Positions 4,976 to 6,469 of a DNA stretch of 6,469 nucleotides are shown one piece after another. The DNA is from Petrocella sp024636985. Its GTDB lineage: Bacteria > Bacillota > Clostridia > Lachnospirales > Vallitaleaceae. The translations under genes were made by a program, and so were the position numbers. Positions within the stretch are counted from its first letter, which is position 1. Every line of letters begins with the position of its first letter. A model generated the notes under the pieces. It was given only the letters and a program-made list of their open reading frames with translations. It searched no databases and was not told the origin of the DNA. Location of the stretch: assembly GCA_024636985.1 (NCBI GenBank), contig JAGXFY010000048.1, forward strand, positions 1 through 6,469, given 5' to 3'.

Positions 4976-5050
4976 TCTATATAAAGTTGTATTAGATTAT
5001 ATTGAGTATTAGAAGGTGACTTTTGGAAACAAAAGGCTGCCTTCTTTTTT
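4902..5050 (+). promoter_or_regulatory. ribosome-mediated attenuator (1:2 / 2:3 / 3:4 structures) of aroF
   Basis: Segment 2, CCAAAATCA (4946-4954), can pair with segment 3, TGACTTTTGG (5017-5026), with a single bulged C at 5020. Segment 3 is also the 5' arm of the terminator, pairing CTTTTG (5020-5025) with CAAAAG (5030-5035). Segment 1, ATTTTG (4902-4907) at the Asn-Phe codons of the leader, can pair with CAAAAT (4947-4952) in segment 2, enclosing a hairpin GGCGCTT (4911-4917) with AAGCGTCC (4927-4934). A ribosome stalled at the Trp-Arg-Phe-Trp codons would free segment 2 to form the antiterminator. Pairings were found by eye; free energies were not computed. Confidence 0.65.
5011..5050 (+). 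terminator. attenuator terminator T1
   Basis: AGAAGG (5011-5016) pairs with CCTTCT (5040-5045), and CTTTTG (5020-5025) with CAAAAG (5030-5035). The GAAA tetraloop is at 5026-5029, and a small internal loop separates the two stems. A run of six T follows (5045-5050). Confidence 0.88.
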
Positions 5051-5073
5051 ATTCTCCAGGAACAATTTACTTT

Positions 5074-5103
5074 GCAAAGCGAGGCGTAGCCTCTTTGCTT
5101 TTT
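5074..5103 (+). terminator. second terminator T2 between leader and aroF
   Basis: GCAAA (5074-5078) and GAGGC (5081-5085) pair with GCCTC (5089-5093) and TTTGC (5094-5098), with two bulged bases (GC) in the 5' arm and loop GTA. TTTTT follows at 5099-5103. The stem and T-run are good, but it lies between T1 and aroF, so it must be read through when aroF is expressed. Confidence 0.7.
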
Positions 5104-5146
5104 ACTAAAAACCAGAGAAGAACCTAGTTAGAAGAGGAGAAAGACT

Positions 5147-6178
5147 ATGATATTTGTAATGAAGCAAAATGTCGAAAAAAGTAAAGTAGATGCATTCAGA
5201 AAAATCTTTGAGGACAAAGGGTTTCAGACGCTTTATAGCTTTGGAACAGACTATCAAGTGGTGGGTTTAGTTGGGAATACAAGTATACTTGATGTTGACC
5301 AGATCACAGAAAATAATGTGATCGTTGAGTATGGTAAACGTATTACAGAACCTTTTAAAATGGTAAATCGTAAGTTCCAACCAGAGAATACTTATGTTAA
5401 AGTAGGGCCAACAACTTTTGGAGAAGGTCTCTTTCAAGTTATCGCTGGACCCTGCTCTGTTGAGAGCGAAGATCAAATCATGGAAATAGCCCATGGCGTC
5501 AAACTAAGTGGAGCAACTTTGCTAAGAGGAGGGGCTTTCAAACCGAGATCTTCCCCATATGCTTTTCAGGGACTTCATGCTGAAGGCATTAAGTTACTCC
5601 TTCAAGCAAAAAAAGAAACAGGCCTACCCATTGTGTCTGAGTTGACCAGTCTTAGCCAGTTTGACCTATTTGAAGATGTGGATGTGATTCAAGTGGGTGC
5701 ACGAAATATGCAGAATTTTGATATGCTTAGAGAATTAGGGCTCTGCAAAAAACCAATTCTTTTAAAACGTGGTTTGGCATCAACCATAGAAGAATTTTTA
5801 ATGAGTGCTGAATACATTATGACCGGCGGTAATTCTAATATTATATTATGTGAGCGTGGCATTAGAACCATTGAAACCATGACGCGAAATACATTAGATA
5901 TATCCGCGGTACCCTTGTTAAAAAAATTAAGTCATCTTCCAGTCATTGTTGATCCTAGCCATGCAGGTGGTATGCGTTCTCTTGTAGCACCTTTAACAAA
6001 GGCGGCCATTGCAATTGGCGCCGATGGGATTCTCATTGAAACCCATAATAACCCAGCAGAAGCTTTGTCAGACGGGGCACAGTCACTCGACTTAAGCGAC
6101 TTTTCAGAACTCATGGATGAAATTGAACGTAGAGTAGCTTTTGAGAATAAAATATTTGGTGACCTGAGTGCAATCTGA
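5147..6178 (+). CDS. aroF: 3-deoxy-7-phosphoheptulonate (DAHP) synthase, AroF type with N-terminal ferredoxin-like domain
   Basis: This enzyme condenses phosphoenolpyruvate and erythrose 4-phosphate to DAHP, the first step of the shikimate pathway. It has 343 residues, normal for the type Ibeta class. Residues 1-70 (MIFVMKQNVEK...) form the ferredoxin-like regulatory domain used for Tyr/Phe feedback in the Thermotoga maritima enzyme. The barrel begins near 85. Key motifs are AGPCSVES (Cys103), LRGGAFKPRSSPYAFQG (Arg127, Lys132), QVGARNMQN, LLKRGL (Lys207, Arg208), VDPSHAGG (His272) and IETHNNP (Glu298), with Asp309 in LSDGAQSL. Cys103, His272, Glu298 and Asp309 match the divalent-metal ligands of this family. 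GAGGAG lies 7 bases before the ATG; a later ATG at residue 5 would cut the first beta strand. No other shikimate gene follows, so it appears monocistronic behind its leader and terminators. Confidence 0.97.
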   Translation: MIFVMKQNVEKSKVDAFRKIFEDKGFQTLYSFGTDYQVVGLVGNTSILDVDQITENNVIVEYGKRITEPFKMVNRKFQPENTYVKVGPTTFGEGLFQVIAGPCSVESEDQIMEIAHGVKLSGATLLRGGAFKPRSSPYAFQGLHAEGIKLLLQAKKETGLPIVSELTSLSQFDLFEDVDVIQVGARNMQNFDMLRELGLCKKPILLKRGLASTIEEFLMSAEYIMTGGNSNIILCERGIRTIETMTRNTLDISAVPLLKKLSHLPVIVDPSHAGGMRSLVAPLTKAAIAIGADGILIETHNNPAEALSDGAQSLDLSDFSELMDEIERRVAFENKIFGDLSAI

Positions 6179-6217
6179 GACGGTTCTTGTGGTTAGAAGA
6201 ACTGTCCCTTTGGTTGC
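6179..6217. repeat. inverted pair of dispersed element (copies 4/5), hairpin after aroF
   Basis: GACGGTTCTT (6179-6188) pairs with AAGAACTGTC (6197-6206), with one G-T wobble and an 8-base loop; CCCTTT follows. Immediately after the aroF stop and ending at the stop of the convergent gene, it may act as a weak terminator, though the T-run is only three bases. The right half AAGAACTGTCCCTTTGGTTG matches the copy at 3345. The left half is the complement of 3339-3354. Confidence 0.65.
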
Positions 6218-6469
6218 TACCGATAATGGCCACTGGCCCTACGATCTACATGATAAAAGACCACATCCCCTTCCATTAGACTGATACCAGCACCCTTTGT
6301 TTTATAACCTTCTTTTGCCCATGCGTTGCCTAGGTCTGCTGTTTTATAGGTATTATAGGCCTCTAGGGTCTCTAGGTCTCTTAAGCTCTTAATGTTATGG
6401 TAGCCTTTTATGTCAAAGTTCACAGCGATATAACCTTTTGTAATAAAGGGGGCTTCTCCTATTTTTAGA
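6217..6469 (-). CDS. C-terminal fragment of an unrecognised protein (runs off right edge)
   Basis: The minus-strand frame is open from the right edge (6469) to the TAG at 6217-6219, giving 83 whole codons. A GTG at 6423 preceded by AAAAGG could be a start. However, the residues before it (LKIGEAPFITKGYIAV) read like ordinary protein that continues the same style, so a larger gene starting outside is preferred. Visible sequence includes GYIAVNFDIKGYHNIKSL, then LEAYNTYKTADLGNAWAKEG and a terminal GDVVFYHVDRRASGHYR. No membrane helix, signal peptide or catalytic motif that I know is evident, and I do not assign a family. It converges on aroF, with 38 bp between the two stop codons filled by a repeat hairpin. 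Confidence 0.6.
   Translation of the reverse strand, partial: LKIGEAPFITKGYIAVNFDIKGYHNIKSLRDLETLEAYNTYKTADLGNAWAKEGYKTKGAGISLMEGDVVFYHVDRRASGHYR

Noticed and set aside
4832..5146. T-box leader upstream of aroF
   Set aside because: No TGGNACCGCG-type T-box sequence or AG-bulge stem is visible. A translated, aromatic-rich frame with competing hairpins explains the region better.
5267..6114. Minus-strand frames inside aroF
   Set aside because: They are antisense shadows of a clear DAHP synthase, with no ribosome binding sites or recognisable protein character.

Overview
The window looks like chromosomal DNA of a low-GC Gram-positive anaerobe of the Clostridia type. The evidence is AT-rich codon use, strong AGGAGG-type ribosome binding sites before almost every gene, and protein families (an AroF-type DAHP synthase with an N-terminal ferredoxin-like domain, a YbjQ/DUF74 protein, an AlbA_2-type regulator) that are common there. 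The species cannot be named from the sequence.

Layout, left to right. Positions 1-704 (minus strand) hold the 5' part of a secreted protein that runs off the left edge. It has a signal peptide, a domain of about 115 residues that I do not recognise, and then at least 17 tandem DDETG pentapeptides encoded by a 15-bp minisatellite. Upstream are a small 75-residue protein (806-1033) and, before that gene, a set of 11-bp-spaced TGTCACA boxes next to a TATAAT box. Positions 1267-3158 (minus) form a probable operon: an AlbA_2/HATPase-type transcriptional regulator, a two-helix membrane protein with an acidic tail, and a YbjQ/DUF74 protein that overlaps it. The operon ends at a terminator at 1180-1219. 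A perfect palindrome lies between the regulator's -10 box and its ribosome binding site. The same core recurs about 111 bp upstream inside a perfect 27-bp inverted repeat, so autoregulation is likely.

Positions 3373-4689 (minus) encode an APC-family amino-acid permease. It is divergent from a plus-strand transcription unit that begins with a 37-codon reading frame rich in Phe, Tyr and Trp codons (4862-4975). This is followed by a strong terminator, a second terminator, and aroF (5147-6178), the first enzyme of aromatic amino-acid synthesis. Sequence complementarities fit classical 1:2:3:4 ribosome-mediated attenuation of aroF by aromatic amino-acid supply. This is the most striking system in the window. 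The right end (6217-6469, minus) is the C-terminal part of an unrecognised protein.

Short copies of an AAGAACCGTCCC element sit in several intergenic gaps (1828, 3345, 4771, and as an inverted pair at 6179-6217), and one of them supplies a stop codon. No rRNA, tRNA, complete insertion sequence or CRISPR array was seen.
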